Shown in pieces: positions 44,929-53,751 of a DNA stretch of 55,272 bases. The notes under the pieces were generated by a model, which saw nothing but the letters and a program-made list of their open reading frames with translations, did not search any database and had not been told where the DNA came from. The position numbers and the translations under genes are program-made. This stretch comes from Hungatella sp. (lineage in GTDB: Bacteria > Bacillota > Clostridia > Lachnospirales > Lachnospiraceae). The stretch lies in contig JAAWHU010000014.1 of NCBI GenBank assembly GCA_022796015.1, positions 1 through 55,272 of the forward strand, read 5' to 3'. Numbering within the stretch: position 1 is the first letter of the stretch; each line of letters begins with the position of its first letter.

Positions 44929-46307
44929 TTGTTTCTCCTCTCGAACACCAGACGGGGATACCGGTATTTCCCGTTATCCACCATCTCCGCCTCTTCCTCC
45001 CTGACCTTAAAGGGGCTGTCCTTCCTTGTGGAATGGTCGTAAGCCAGCACCAGCTTCTCAAAATCCTCTCTGGAGCCGATCATGTCCCTGGTCACCTCCA
45101 GCCTTCCGCCTTCCATGCGCTCCAGAATAAACGCATTGACCTGCTGCCTTGTGTAGCGGTTGTGAACCTTGTTAAGACGGAGGATATCCTCCCCGGAAAG
45201 CTCCGCCGTCTCTTCCTCATCCTTAAGACTTTCCGCAAAATCCGTCTTAAGCCTTCTCCTTTTATACAGGGATTTCTCCGAAATCACCGTCATCTGGGAC
45301 AGGTTCATCAGGGCTCCTATGCGCTGCGCCTCCCGGTCCTGTTCCTCCCGTCCTTCCGTCTGGGACAGATGATTAAGAACCTGAATCACCAGCCCCTTCA
45401 TATTGTCCTCCCTGTTAAGCAGGTAATGAAGCCTTGTAACCGTGGCCCTCACATACCTGATATGTTCCTTGTCCATATTGATAATCCGGTGTTCAATGTC
45501 GTCAAAGCCTCTCTCAATAAGATCAAGCTGCTTTATCAGATCTTCCGCCTGGATATCCAGCCCCCGCAGTTTTTTATTTCGCTCACAGACCTGCAGAAGC
45601 CACGGAACATCCTGGCGCATCTGGCCAAGCCATTTCTTAATGTCCGCTTTGTACAGGTAAAAATTGTCCGATGTCTTCAGAATATGATATTTTTTTCTGA
45701 CAATCTCCTCCACATAACCATCCAAATGCTCCTTTAAAAGGTCTCCGTAAGCCTTCTGCTCCAAAAGGCTGCCAAAAAATTTGTCCATGTTGTGAAGCAT
45801 GTCCTGAAGGGTCTTGTTAAGCCGCCTGGTGTTGATTAAGGCTGTCTTTAACAGGGAAATGTTGGAGCGGGGGTCATTTTTGAAGGCAAACAAAATGGCG
45901 TATATGTTCTGGATATACACCTGGGTCTCGTCTTCCTCCTCCCCCGACAGATGGACAAAGGCATCTACAAACACTGCCGCATAGTCGGGGATCACAATAT
46001 TTACTGTCATGGCATTGTAATCCTCCACCTTTCTCAGCCACCCGGTGCGCACAAGCCAGTTGACGATTCTGGTGGATAAGGGTTCTAACAGGTCAAAATC
46101 ATCCTCCGTCTCCTCCTGCTCCAGAGTCACCTTCTGTTTGGCAAAATGGTCGCTTAAGGTCTGAATGCAGATTTCCCGGCTGAGATAATAATTGCTGTAC
46201 TGGTATTCCTCATTGACCTGCAAAAGGGCATCTATGTAAATCTGCCTGTTCTTTGAGCGGAACAGACTCCAAAATGAATCGGGTATTTCTAAAAACTGGT
46301 TCGCCAT
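44925..46307 (-). CDS. jetA: Kleisin-like JetA subunit (MukF-type)
   Basis: A 460-aa protein of the JetA/DUF5716-like type: N-terminal winged helix (FWSLFRSKNRQIYIDALLQV), a helical middle with coiled coil about 150-330, and a C-terminal winged helix (RYTRQQVNAFILERM). It would bridge the two JetC heads. AGAAAGG precedes the ATG, which lies inside the NERD gene 3' end (19-base overlap), so translation is coupled to the nuclease. Confidence 0.85.
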   Translation of the reverse strand: MANQFLEIPDSFWSLFRSKNRQIYIDALLQVNEEYQYSNYYLSREICIQTLSDHFAKQKVTLEQEETEDDFDLLEPLSTRIVNWLVRTGWLRKVEDYNAMTVNIVIPDYAAVFVDAFVHLSGEEEDETQVYIQNIYAILFAFKNDPRSNISLLKTALINTRRLNKTLQDMLHNMDKFFGSLLEQKAYGDLLKEHLDGYVEEIVRKKYHILKTSDNFYLYKADIKKWLGQMRQDVPWLLQVCERNKKLRGLDIQAEDLIKQLDLIERGFDDIEHRIINMDKEHIRYVRATVTRLHYLLNREDNMKGLVIQVLNHLSQTEGREEQDREAQRIGALMNLSQMTVISEKSLYKRRRLKTDFAESLKDEEETAELSGEDILRLNKVHNRYTRQQVNAFILERMEGGRLEVTRDMIGSREDFEKLVLAYDHSTRKDSPFKVREEEAEMVDNGKYRYPRLVFERRNK

Positions 46308-47389
46308 GGCGCTGCCTTTCTTCTATCGTATCTGTACTTATCCAAAATGGCCAGAATCTCCTGCCCGTATTTCTGCACCTTCATATCACTGAAGCCTGAC
46401 ACTGTCTTTAACTGTTCCAAAGTCTCCGGATACCTCCTGATCAGATCCATCATCTGATTATTGTTGAATATAAAATAGGGCTTGATTCCCTCTGCCTGGC
46501 TGGTATTCCATCGGAAGGCCTTCAGTTCCCCCACAAGTCTTTCCATATCCGGATCTAACTTCTGATCCTGCCCCTGCTCTCTCTGCTCCCCGGCCCCCCT
46601 GGCCCAGGCCTTTTCCCCGGCCTCTGTCCGGACGTCCCTCTGGATATAGACAGAGTATTTTTCCAGATAATCAGTCTCATTTTCCTGCTCCATATCAAGG
46701 TAGCTGTAAGCCAGCTCCTTCATCTCCTTATCCGACAGCTCCTTGTTTCCGGATTCTTCACAGGCCTCCCGGATATAGTCTATGAGCTGGTCCGCCCGGA
46801 TCACCTGGCTTCTCACCTCTTCCCTGGCATATCTGGCATTTAAGACGGTCCTGGGATTGGACAACACCACCACGGATCTGTGATTTTCTTCAAACTGCCT
46901 GTCATAAAAGAGCCTTTTTATGATGCCCCCTGCCTGTTGTAAGCGCAGCTTCTTAAGCAGGGCCATATGATGCTGGTTTTGGGTTATGGGAGAATAAATC
47001 CCTTCTCTTTTTTCCTGCCTGCCGAACCTCATGGTCCTGACAAAAGTCCCCTGGCTGTCAATCTCAATATCCCCGTATAAATTCTTACACTCTATAATAA
47101 AACGCAGCTTCCTTGTTATGACCAGGTAGTCTATCTGAGAAGTGAGCTCGCCGTCCCTCAAATACAAATCATGAATCACATACATGGGCATATGGCTGTT
47201 CTTTAATTCAAAGGCAATGTTCTTCTCCCCGAAAATCCCTGCCTCCAGACACCTGATATCCTGCCGGAGCTTTATCCTTCCCTCTTCATTCAATGACGGT
47301 TCCAATGCCTTCAGCTTTTCCAGTCTCTCCCCCAAGGTACTGTTCTCCTTTAAAAACACCGGCTCCTTCATTCTTGTAAATAATCCCAT
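46289..47389 (-). CDS. NERD nuclease-HRDC protein heading the JetABC operon
   Basis: A 366-aa protein. NERD domain (about 50-160) of the PD-(D/E)XK nuclease type with apparently intact residues E55, D87 in SQIDYLVI, and E100-x-K102 in FIIECKN. A charged linker follows, then a C-terminal HRDC domain (about 285-355, FNNNQMMDLIRRYPETLEQL) that can bind DNA. ATG 47389 is chosen for AAGGAAG nine bases upstream. It overlaps jetA by 19 bases and is the only nuclease-like gene in the cluster, so it may replace JetD as effector. The domain call is strong; the role is inferred. Confidence 0.85.
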   Translation of the reverse strand: MGLFTRMKEPVFLKENSTLGERLEKLKALEPSLNEEGRIKLRQDIRCLEAGIFGEKNIAFELKNSHMPMYVIHDLYLRDGELTSQIDYLVITRKLRFIIECKNLYGDIEIDSQGTFVRTMRFGRQEKREGIYSPITQNQHHMALLKKLRLQQAGGIIKRLFYDRQFEENHRSVVVLSNPRTVLNARYAREEVRSQVIRADQLIDYIREACEESGNKELSDKEMKELAYSYLDMEQENETDYLEKYSVYIQRDVRTEAGEKAWARGAGEQREQGQDQKLDPDMERLVGELKAFRWNTSQAEGIKPYFIFNNNQMMDLIRRYPETLEQLKTVSGFSDMKVQKYGQEILAILDKYRYDRRKAAPWRTSF

Positions 47390-47536
47390 ACTCTTTTGCT
47401 TCCTTTCCATTGGTGGCACTGTACAGTATAACATAAAATAAAGAACTTGAGAGTACTTTATTCCGTTTACAAATTTCTTTTCCTGATATATACTCGAATA
47501 AGATGTTAAAAAATTACATTCAAGAGGGCATTTGTC

Positions 47537-48907
47537 ATGAGCTTACTCCTAAAAACCTTCAGGGAAGACCGCTTTTATCCCCAGATCTTCAAGCTGGTGC
47601 TTCCCATTATTATACAGAATCTTTTAAGCGCCGCCGTCAGCTCCGCCGACGTGGTGATGCTCAACTATGTAGGCCAGTCCGCCATCTCCGCCGTGTCCCT
47701 GGCCTCCCAGTACACCCATGTGCTGTTCATGGTTTACTATGGCCTGGGAACCGGGGCAACCATGCTGTGCGCCCAGTATTTCGGAAAAGGAGATATGAGG
47801 GCCATTCAGGCAGTGGAGGGCATTGCCCTTCGGTTCTCCTGCATTATTTCGGTGACATTTGCCCTTTTGTGTCTCTCTGTTCCCCATATCATGATGCTGC
47901 TTTTCACCAGCGACCCGGAGCTGATTGCCATTGGGGCATCCTATCTGCGCTGTCTCAGTGTCAGTTATCTGTGCTGGGGCATCACCGAAGTGTTTTTGTC
48001 CGTCTTAAGAAGCGTAGGCCGCGTGGCCGTAAGCACTGCCATGAATGTGCTGGCATTTTCCCTGAATATTCTTTTTAATGGGGTATTCATCTTCGGCCTC
48101 TTGGGAATGCCCAAGCTGGGGGCAACCGGTGTGGCCATAGCCACATCCCTGTCCAGGCTCATTGAACTGGGCGCCTGCTTTGCAGTGTCCATTTTCAGCA
48201 AGAATGTAAAGCTGGATCTTCGGTATCTGTTTATCCGCAATTCTGTCCTGTTTAAAGACTTTGTAAAGCTGTCCCTGCCGGCTCTGGGCAACGACGTTGT
48301 GTGGGGCGTAGGATTTTCCATGTATTCCGTGATTATGGGACATCTGGGGGCAGATGCCGTGGCGGCCAACTCCTTTATCATCGTGGTACGCAACTTCGGC
48401 ACCATTTTGTGCTTCGGTATGGCCAGCGCCGGAGGCATTCTTCTTGGGAAAATTATCGGAGAAAATAAAATGGAAGAGGCAAAGGCCAGCGCCAGAAAGC
48501 TCATTAAGCTGACTGTCATAAGCGGCGCCTTAGGCGGTCTGATTATCCTGGTCATCTCTCCTTTCGTTCTGGAGTATGCCAAGCTTTCTAATCAGGCCAT
48601 GGATTATCTGAAATATATGCTGCTTATCAATACCTACTACGTCATGGGCGCCGCCGTCAACACCACCCTTATCGTCGGAATCTTCCGGGCCGGCGGGGAC
48701 AGCCGCTTCGGCTTTATCTGCGATACCATCGACATGTGGTGTTATGCGGTGCCCCTTGGATTTGCCGCCGCCTTTGTGCTGAAGCTGCCGGTGATGTGGG
48801 TATATTTCCTTCTGTGTACCGACGAGTTCGCCAAATGGCCCTGGGTGATTAAGCATTACCGCAGCGGGAAGTGGCTGAATAATATTACGCGGGAGGATTT
48901 GTTTTAA
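47537..48907 (+). CDS. MATE-family multidrug/toxin efflux transporter
   Basis: A 456-aa membrane protein with 12 helices in two homologous halves, typical length. Begins FRQDRFYPQIF-like with LVLPIIIQNLLSAAVSSADV in helix 1, and YYGLGTGATMLCAQYFGKGD in the helix 2-3 region. Exports cationic drugs or metabolites using sodium or proton gradients. AAGAGGGC precedes ATG. Single gene divergent from the NERD-Jet operon; no terminator was recognised after it. Confidence 0.92.
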   Translation: MSLLLKTFREDRFYPQIFKLVLPIIIQNLLSAAVSSADVVMLNYVGQSAISAVSLASQYTHVLFMVYYGLGTGATMLCAQYFGKGDMRAIQAVEGIALRFSCIISVTFALLCLSVPHIMMLLFTSDPELIAIGASYLRCLSVSYLCWGITEVFLSVLRSVGRVAVSTAMNVLAFSLNILFNGVFIFGLLGMPKLGATGVAIATSLSRLIELGACFAVSIFSKNVKLDLRYLFIRNSVLFKDFVKLSLPALGNDVVWGVGFSMYSVIMGHLGADAVAANSFIIVVRNFGTILCFGMASAGGILLGKIIGENKMEEAKASARKLIKLTVISGALGGLIILVISPFVLEYAKLSNQAMDYLKYMLLINTYYVMGAAVNTTLIVGIFRAGGDSRFGFICDTIDMWCYAVPLGFAAAFVLKLPVMWVYFLLCTDEFAKWPWVIKHYRSGKWLNNITREDLF

Positions 48908-48983
48908 GGGAGGGGACATTCCCGTTGGAAAACCCTTCCCTTTAGCCTCCCCATAGGTGCCCAGGGGCGGCCAGAGGCAGGCT

Positions 48984-49781
48984 TCAGCCAGCACGCACCG
49001 GCGTACCCAATAGATTCTTGTAGATCTCGTAATCCTCCATCTTAAACACATTGAAGATCACACGGGCTATTTTCTTGTCTGTCCTTAGGAATTCCTTCAC
49101 GGTCTCCACTGCAATCTCAGCCGCCGCCTTCTGCGGAAAGCGGAACTCTCCTGTGGAAATGCAGCAAAATGCCAGACTTTTCAGGCCCCTCCCGGAGGCA
49201 AGCTCCAGGCATGACCGGTAGCAGTCTGCCAGCTGCTCGCAGTGCCTGTCCGTAAGAGGGCCGGACACAATAGGCCCTACGGTGTGAAGCACATAGGAGC
49301 ACGGAAGGTTAAATGCCGGTGTGATCTTGGCCGTGCCTGTGGGCTCCTCATGACCCTGTTTTTTCATGATCTCGTCACAGGCCAGACGGAGCTGAATCCC
49401 GCTGACACTGTGAATCATATTGTCCACACAGGAATGGCAGGGTATAAAGCATCCTCTTAAGCCGCTGTTGGCCGCATTGACAATGCCATCCACCCTCAGG
49501 GTAGTAATATCTCCTCTCCACAATACCAGCCGGCTGTTTACAGGAGAGACAGGCAGGCTGTCTCCATCTACAATCCCCTTTTTTTCCACTTCCCAGGTAA
49601 GATATTCGTCCTGGATCTTCAAAAGCTCCTGGTCAATAGGCCGGGGCCTGCGGACATTCATAAGGCTTCTTAAGAATCGTTTCTGGCCCTCCATGTGCCG
49701 TGGCATCTCGATGCCTTGGTATTCCGGCTCCTCGGTCAACATCTTTTTAATGAGAAATACTCTTCTCTCGTCCTGAGTCAT
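48984..49781 (-). CDS. Zinc-type macrodomain protein-ADP-ribose hydrolase
   Basis: A 265-aa macrodomain protein that by family removes ADP-ribose from proteins. The N-terminal about 75 residues are helical; the macro domain spans about 80-250. Key loops: VDGIVNAANSGLRGC (ADP-ribose binding), the zinc-macro cluster GCFIPCHSCVDNMIH with Cys and His ligands, and AFCCISTGEFRFP. Relatives in staphylococci and streptococci sit with a sirtuin and lipoate genes; here the partner is an oxidoreductase. ATG 49781 overlaps that gene's TGA by 4 bases and follows GGAGGAG. Confidence 0.9.
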   Translation of the reverse strand: MTQDERRVFLIKKMLTEEPEYQGIEMPRHMEGQKRFLRSLMNVRRPRPIDQELLKIQDEYLTWEVEKKGIVDGDSLPVSPVNSRLVLWRGDITTLRVDGIVNAANSGLRGCFIPCHSCVDNMIHSVSGIQLRLACDEIMKKQGHEEPTGTAKITPAFNLPCSYVLHTVGPIVSGPLTDRHCEQLADCYRSCLELASGRGLKSLAFCCISTGEFRFPQKAAAEIAVETVKEFLRTDKKIARVIFNVFKMEDYEIYKNLLGTPVRAG

Positions 49782-50860
49782 TGTCCTTCTCCTCCTCCAT
49801 GCCACGGCTGAAGCTCCCATTTCACCTGAGCGACTGGAGCTGCCGCCGCCTTTTCCATGAGAAGCCACAGATACACGTCCTCCAAGGCATCCTTAAGAGG
49901 ATATATCTCCTTTCCCTCTGACAGGTACTCCTCCATGTCCGCCATCATGGAAGCTATGGCATACTCGTCCTGGGCCGCCTCCATCTTAAGGGCCGGGCTC
50001 CATACTCCCCCAATCTCCTTTATCTCTTTGCTCTCCAAATCCCTGTATCGTGGATCCAGCCAGGGCAGAAGGCATTCCTCTGCCGGCAGGTTTCCCTGGC
50101 CCACGAATCTGACCGTCGTATCATTCCACTCCCCCAGCTGTCCCTGAACGTTCAAATGCCTGGAACGGATCAAGGAGTGATACTGAACACCGGAAAAATC
50201 ATACTGAGCCAGCTTTCCGGAAGAAAACTCCATAACGACACAGGTCCTCGCCCTGTCCTTTACACTTCCGTCCCTCACGGTTCCATAGCGGGAATCCGTC
50301 TCCGTCACCGGAAATACATACCGTTTTCCCCTCATGACAACCGGCCCCGGCTCTGTCCTCAGCATATGGCGGATAAGGCTTGCCCCATGATAGTCGTGGG
50401 CCACCGACAGATATACGCTGTAGGGCTCCCCTATCTTCCCCTGCTCCAGTGCTCTTAAGCCTGCCGCAATTATAGGATATCTGATATACTGTTCCGCCAC
50501 CTGGATTCGGGCTTTGTACCGCTCCCTCAGCTCCCACAGTCCATGAAGCTCCTCCAAGGTCAGGCCTGCCGGGGTCTCGCACAACACGGGGAAACCCTTT
50601 AAAGCCCATGCTCTTGTGACCTGAAAAATAGAAGGCTTGCTCACTGCCACCACCACAAAATCCGGCCCGGCCTCCTCACAGGCCTTTTCAGATACCGTAG
50701 CAGGAATCCCCTCCTCCTTTAGATGCTGCGCCTTCTCCTCGCTGCGGCACAGCATGTACTGCAAATGAAATCTTTCCGGATTCTGTCTGGCAATCCTTAC
50801 ATAGAACATGGCCCGCCATCCGGATCCGATTATAATAAATGACAACGGCTTTTTTCCCAA
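49778..50860 (-). CDS. Gfo/Idh/MocA-family oxidoreductase
   Basis: A 360-aa NAD(P)-dependent dehydrogenase. Rossmann motif FIIIGSGWRAMFYV at the N-terminus, the family's conserved VLCETPAGLT (EKP replaced by ETP), and an alpha/beta C-terminal substrate domain. Acts on an unknown sugar or imine. Start is TTG 50860, seven bases after GAGGAGA; another TTG at 50878 opens the frame but has no ribosome site. Coupled to the macrodomain gene through an ATGA overlap and 27 bases after the permease stop, so it belongs to the upstream operon. The ETP substitution removes the usual catalytic Lys. Confidence 0.85.
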   Translation of the reverse strand: MGKKPLSFIIIGSGWRAMFYVRIARQNPERFHLQYMLCRSEEKAQHLKEEGIPATVSEKACEEAGPDFVVVAVSKPSIFQVTRAWALKGFPVLCETPAGLTLEELHGLWELRERYKARIQVAEQYIRYPIIAAGLRALEQGKIGEPYSVYLSVAHDYHGASLIRHMLRTEPGPVVMRGKRYVFPVTETDSRYGTVRDGSVKDRARTCVVMEFSSGKLAQYDFSGVQYHSLIRSRHLNVQGQLGEWNDTTVRFVGQGNLPAEECLLPWLDPRYRDLESKEIKEIGGVWSPALKMEAAQDEYAIASMMADMEEYLSEGKEIYPLKDALEDVYLWLLMEKAAAAPVAQVKWELQPWHGGGEGQ

Positions 50861-50887
50861 AGTAGTCTCTCCTCGCAATCACCTAAT

Positions 50888-52123
50888 CTAATACTGCCTT
50901 CTGCTTATGATCCCACAGACCACAAGAGAACCTGTGAAGATCAGCAGAATCCCTGCTCCTATTTCCCCGGGAATCAGGCCATGAATGCCCAAGACAGCCA
51001 CAATATTAAAAATGTAGAGCAGAGCCGTCCCCATAATAAATCCATAGAGCCACACAAGCTCCATATTTTTAATCCTCTTTATCTGATCTTCCCCGTATCC
51101 GATGTTGGAAAGTATGGCAAACTGCTTTTTCCGTCCCGACGCCTCCGTGGCAAACCGGAACATTAGGGACAGGGCCAGCAGAGGGATAATCACAGCATAG
51201 GACACCAGACATAGGGCAAACTCCCCTGATTTTTCAGTGGTTCCCGCCAGCATGGCACACAGGCTGTTGGCCGCAGAGATAAACAGCACAACATACAGCC
51301 GGGACATCTTCAAATCCTCCCGAAACAGCCCCATATACACCAGCTTCTCCCCGCAGCCCGCCCATTTTTCCGAAACAGACCGTTCCAAAGCAGGAAGCAC
51401 CGCCCTGTGAATGCTCCCCCACAGACCTGCAGTCCCCACAAACCCCAGAAGCAGAATACGCTCCGGAGCATTTCCGCAGGTGTAAAAAAGCCCCGCACAT
51501 CCAAAGTAGACAGCCAGACAGATATAGGGCAGCCCCTTTGTACTCAAGGCAGACCGGGACCGAGGCTTTGCCTTGTCCTCCCCTCTTATGAGAGAACAGA
51601 TGCTGCTTCTGTAGGCATATCCCAGGTTCAGCATTGTGCACCAGAACACCTCCAGACCCATGACACAGGCCGTAAGAATCACTGACTGCAGTCCAAAGGC
51701 CATTTGGATTCTGTAACCGGACATGGACTCTATGATGGCGCTCACCGCGGGAAACGAAAGACAGCCCAGGCCGACTCCCACCGGCATGGAAAGAAGCATC
51801 AGAATCCCTGTCTGAAGCAGCAGAAATTCCACCAGCTGCAGATAGGTGCCGCCGCATATGAGAATCACCGCCAGCTCCCTTGATTTTTTCTTTACATAAA
51901 AATCATTGGCCAAAAAAATAACAATGATGCACACAAGGACATCAAAGACTGTCAGGTAGGTGGGCAGATCATTCTTGCTGTAGATGAAGGTAACCCCCAC
52001 AGCTTCCGACAAAGCCAGGTGAAAAAACAGAAACAGGAACATGGAGGACAGTACAAACACAATCCAGTAAAACACTGCCCGGTCCAAATCTTTTTTCAGA
52101 GAACGCACCGCATCTCTTATCAT
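50888..52123 (-). CDS. ABC transporter permease (FtsX/BceB-like, compact)
   Basis: A 411-aa membrane protein with about ten hydrophobic segments. BceB-type permeases are usually about 640 aa with a roughly 200-residue external domain; none is present here, so it is a reduced form. The N-terminal segment and the VILICGGTYLQLVEFLLLQT loop fit FtsX-like permeases. It overlaps its ATPase gene by 4 bases. Possible role in antimicrobial-peptide resistance or export of a lipid or peptide. Confidence 0.82.
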   Translation of the reverse strand: MIRDAVRSLKKDLDRAVFYWIVFVLSSMFLFLFFHLALSEAVGVTFIYSKNDLPTYLTVFDVLVCIIVIFLANDFYVKKKSRELAVILICGGTYLQLVEFLLLQTGILMLLSMPVGVGLGCLSFPAVSAIIESMSGYRIQMAFGLQSVILTACVMGLEVFWCTMLNLGYAYRSSICSLIRGEDKAKPRSRSALSTKGLPYICLAVYFGCAGLFYTCGNAPERILLLGFVGTAGLWGSIHRAVLPALERSVSEKWAGCGEKLVYMGLFREDLKMSRLYVVLFISAANSLCAMLAGTTEKSGEFALCLVSYAVIIPLLALSLMFRFATEASGRKKQFAILSNIGYGEDQIKRIKNMELVWLYGFIMGTALLYIFNIVAVLGIHGLIPGEIGAGILLIFTGSLVVCGIISRRQY

Positions 52124-52887
52124 TGTAAAAATCCCCTCGATTCGCTGGCATTGATTTCCGTGATTCTCTCAAAATATTCCTTCTGACTCATGATCCCTCT
52201 CTCCATGCTGCTCTCAATCACCCCATCCTTTATGTAGACAAACCGGGAAGAATAGGAGGCAATCAGGGGATCATGAGTCACCATAATAATCGTAACCTTC
52301 TGTTCCTTATTGAGCCTGTCAATGAGGGACAAAAATTCATTGGAATTGGCCCGGTCCAGATTGCCTGTAGGCTCATCGGCTATGATGATCTTAGGATTCA
52401 TAATCAAAGCCCTGCATATGGCTCCTCTCTGCCGCTGTCCCCCGGAACACTCCCTTGGATATTTGTCAAGAATCCCTTCTATCCTCATCAGCCTTGCCAT
52501 ATTCTCTACCCTGGGCTTAATCTCTTCCTTCCTGGTCTTTGCAAGGGCCAAAGGCATGGCAATATTCTCATAGAGGGTGTGGGTGTCTAAAAGATTAAAC
52601 TCCTGAAACACAAATCCTAAGTTCCGGCTTCTAAACCTTCCGATTTCATTGGCCGACATGGTGCGCAGCTCCACCCCATCGATGAATACCTGCCCCTTTG
52701 TGGGGAAATCCACAGTAGAGATATTGTTGATAAATGTGGTTTTCCCGCTTCCGCTGGGCCCCATGACGCAGATAAACTCTCCTGCCTCGGCTATAAAATC
52801 AATACCGTGAAGGGCCTCAAACTCATTGTCCTGTTCCAGATTGTATATTTTTGTCAGATTGCGGACCTCTAAAATAGGTTGTTCCAT
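52120..52887 (-). CDS. ABC transporter ATP-binding protein (MacB/LolD/BceA type)
   Basis: A 255-aa ATPase. Walker A GPSGSGKTT, Q-loop FVFQEFNLLDTHT, signature ECSGGQRQRGAI, Walker B IIIADEPTGNLD, His switch MVTHDPLIA. Glutamate-rich C-terminal extension beyond the core. Pairs with the overlapping permease. Begins 18 bases after the phosphatase stop with GGAG upstream. Confidence 0.92.
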   Translation of the reverse strand: MEQPILEVRNLTKIYNLEQDNEFEALHGIDFIAEAGEFICVMGPSGSGKTTFINNISTVDFPTKGQVFIDGVELRTMSANEIGRFRSRNLGFVFQEFNLLDTHTLYENIAMPLALAKTRKEEIKPRVENMARLMRIEGILDKYPRECSGGQRQRGAICRALIMNPKIIIADEPTGNLDRANSNEFLSLIDRLNKEQKVTIIMVTHDPLIASYSSRFVYIKDGVIESSMERGIMSQKEYFERITEINASESRGFLQ

Positions 52888-52905
52888 GATTATCTCCTGT
52901 TTTAC

Positions 52906-53397
52906 TTATCCATTCTCAGTGTTTAATGCAGCTATGTGTTCCAGCAGGGCGCGGCATCCCCTGGTTACATCGGCATAAGTGGTCTCAAAGTCCCCTGTAT
53001 ACCATGGATCCGCAATGTCTCCGCCGCTATCCGTAAAATCCAGCAGACGGCAGATCTTCTTCTCCTGATCCCCGCCTGTGATCCTTAACATGTTGCGGAT
53101 GTTCCATTGGTCCATGGCAATGAGGTAATCGTATTCCCCATAGTCTTTTTTGGTCATCTGCCTGGCCTGCTTTCCTGATGTGTCTATTCCATGCCGCCGC
53201 AGAATGTCCCTGGTTCCGCGGTGAACCGGATTGCCGATCTCCTCTGTACTTGTGGCGGCTGAGGTCACGAAACACTCCGGCAGGGTACGGCCGGCGGGGC
53301 GGTGGGAATTTTCTTTTTTTATCATGTCTTTTAAGACGAATTCGGCCATGGGGCTGCGGCAGATGTTGCCGTGGCAAACAAATAATATTTTTATCAT
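52906..53397 (-). CDS. Low-molecular-weight protein tyrosine phosphatase
   Basis: A 163-aa phosphatase. P-loop CHGNICRS with nucleophile C8 and R14; general acid Asp in DIADPWYTGDFETTY. Dephosphorylates tyrosine-phosphorylated proteins, arginine-phosphate or small phosphates in different family members. First gene of the operon continuing with the ABC pair, the oxidoreductase and the macrodomain protein. AAGGAG precedes ATG. Confidence 0.93.
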   Translation of the reverse strand: MIKILFVCHGNICRSPMAEFVLKDMIKKENSHRPAGRTLPECFVTSAATSTEEIGNPVHRGTRDILRRHGIDTSGKQARQMTKKDYGEYDYLIAMDQWNIRNMLRITGGDQEKKICRLLDFTDSGGDIADPWYTGDFETTYADVTRGCRALLEHIAALNTENG

Positions 53398-53421
53398 GGT
53401 CTATATAACTCCTTATCACTT

Positions 53422-53452
53422 AGTATATCCTCATTTTTTCCCTTGTTTTCAA
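53422..53452 (-). promoter_or_regulatory. Candidate promoter of the phosphatase-ABC-macrodomain operon
   Basis: Minus-strand TTGAAA (53447-53452), a rather long 19-base spacer, TATACT (53422-53427), 25 bases before the start codon. Confidence 0.4.
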
Positions 53453-53618
53453 GGTTTTTCCTCTGACCTCAAAAACTCGGTTCCTCGTATAGTTTACCAT
53501 ACCTCGGTATATTTTGTCTCCCAAAAAGAGTAAAAAAGAAGTAAAATGACCTCTTTTCTACTCTTTCCAAAGGTAAATCCCTACACGCTTACACTTCCTT
53601 TCTAAGCCTTTCTTCCAG
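53453..53618. other. Gene-free stretch with one AT-rich hairpin
   Basis: With flanking promoter and cassette sequence this forms a gap of about 350 bases to the next coding start. It holds an imperfect stem-loop at 53525-53566 (AAAGAGTA pairing with TACTCTTT, continuing inward) and no open frame with a ribosome site. Nothing else is recognised. Confidence 0.5.
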
Positions 53619-53643
53619 TATAATCGTTGAATCGATTTTTTAA

Positions 53644-53672
53644 TTGAGAAATACTTGTATTCATGTTATAGT
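53644..53672 (+). promoter_or_regulatory. Predicted toxin promoter, copy 1
   Basis: TTGAGA (53644-53649), 17-base spacer, extended -10 TGTTATAGT (TATAGT at 53667-53672). Copy 2 has the same -35 and TATAGC. Predicted leader is about 73 nt. Confidence 0.55.
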
Positions 53673-53720
53673 AGGATTGTATAACTGAACAGAAAGCAGG
53701 ATGCGATTTTCTGATAGATG

Positions 53721-53743
53721 CCCTCTAGTTTTACGAAAGAGGG
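53721..53743 (+). promoter_or_regulatory. Hairpin sequestering the toxin ribosome site, copy 1
   Basis: CCCTCT (53721-53726) pairs with AGAGGG (53738-53743), which is the ribosome-binding sequence 8 bases before ATG 53752. Conserved in copy 2. Typical of type I toxin mRNAs, whose translation is held low. Confidence 0.6.
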
Positions 53744-53751
53744 TGATGCCC

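Noticed and set aside
47418-47427. Perfect ACTGTACAGT palindrome between the NERD-Jet promoter region and the MATE gene
   Set aside because: Ten bases is too short to call an operator without a second site; it overlaps a possible TATACT -10 of the NERD operon and is worth noting only.
53525-53566. AT-rich stem-loop upstream of toxin copy 1
   Set aside because: It is not downstream of any plus-strand gene and has weak pairing, so neither a terminator nor a riboswitch can be supported.
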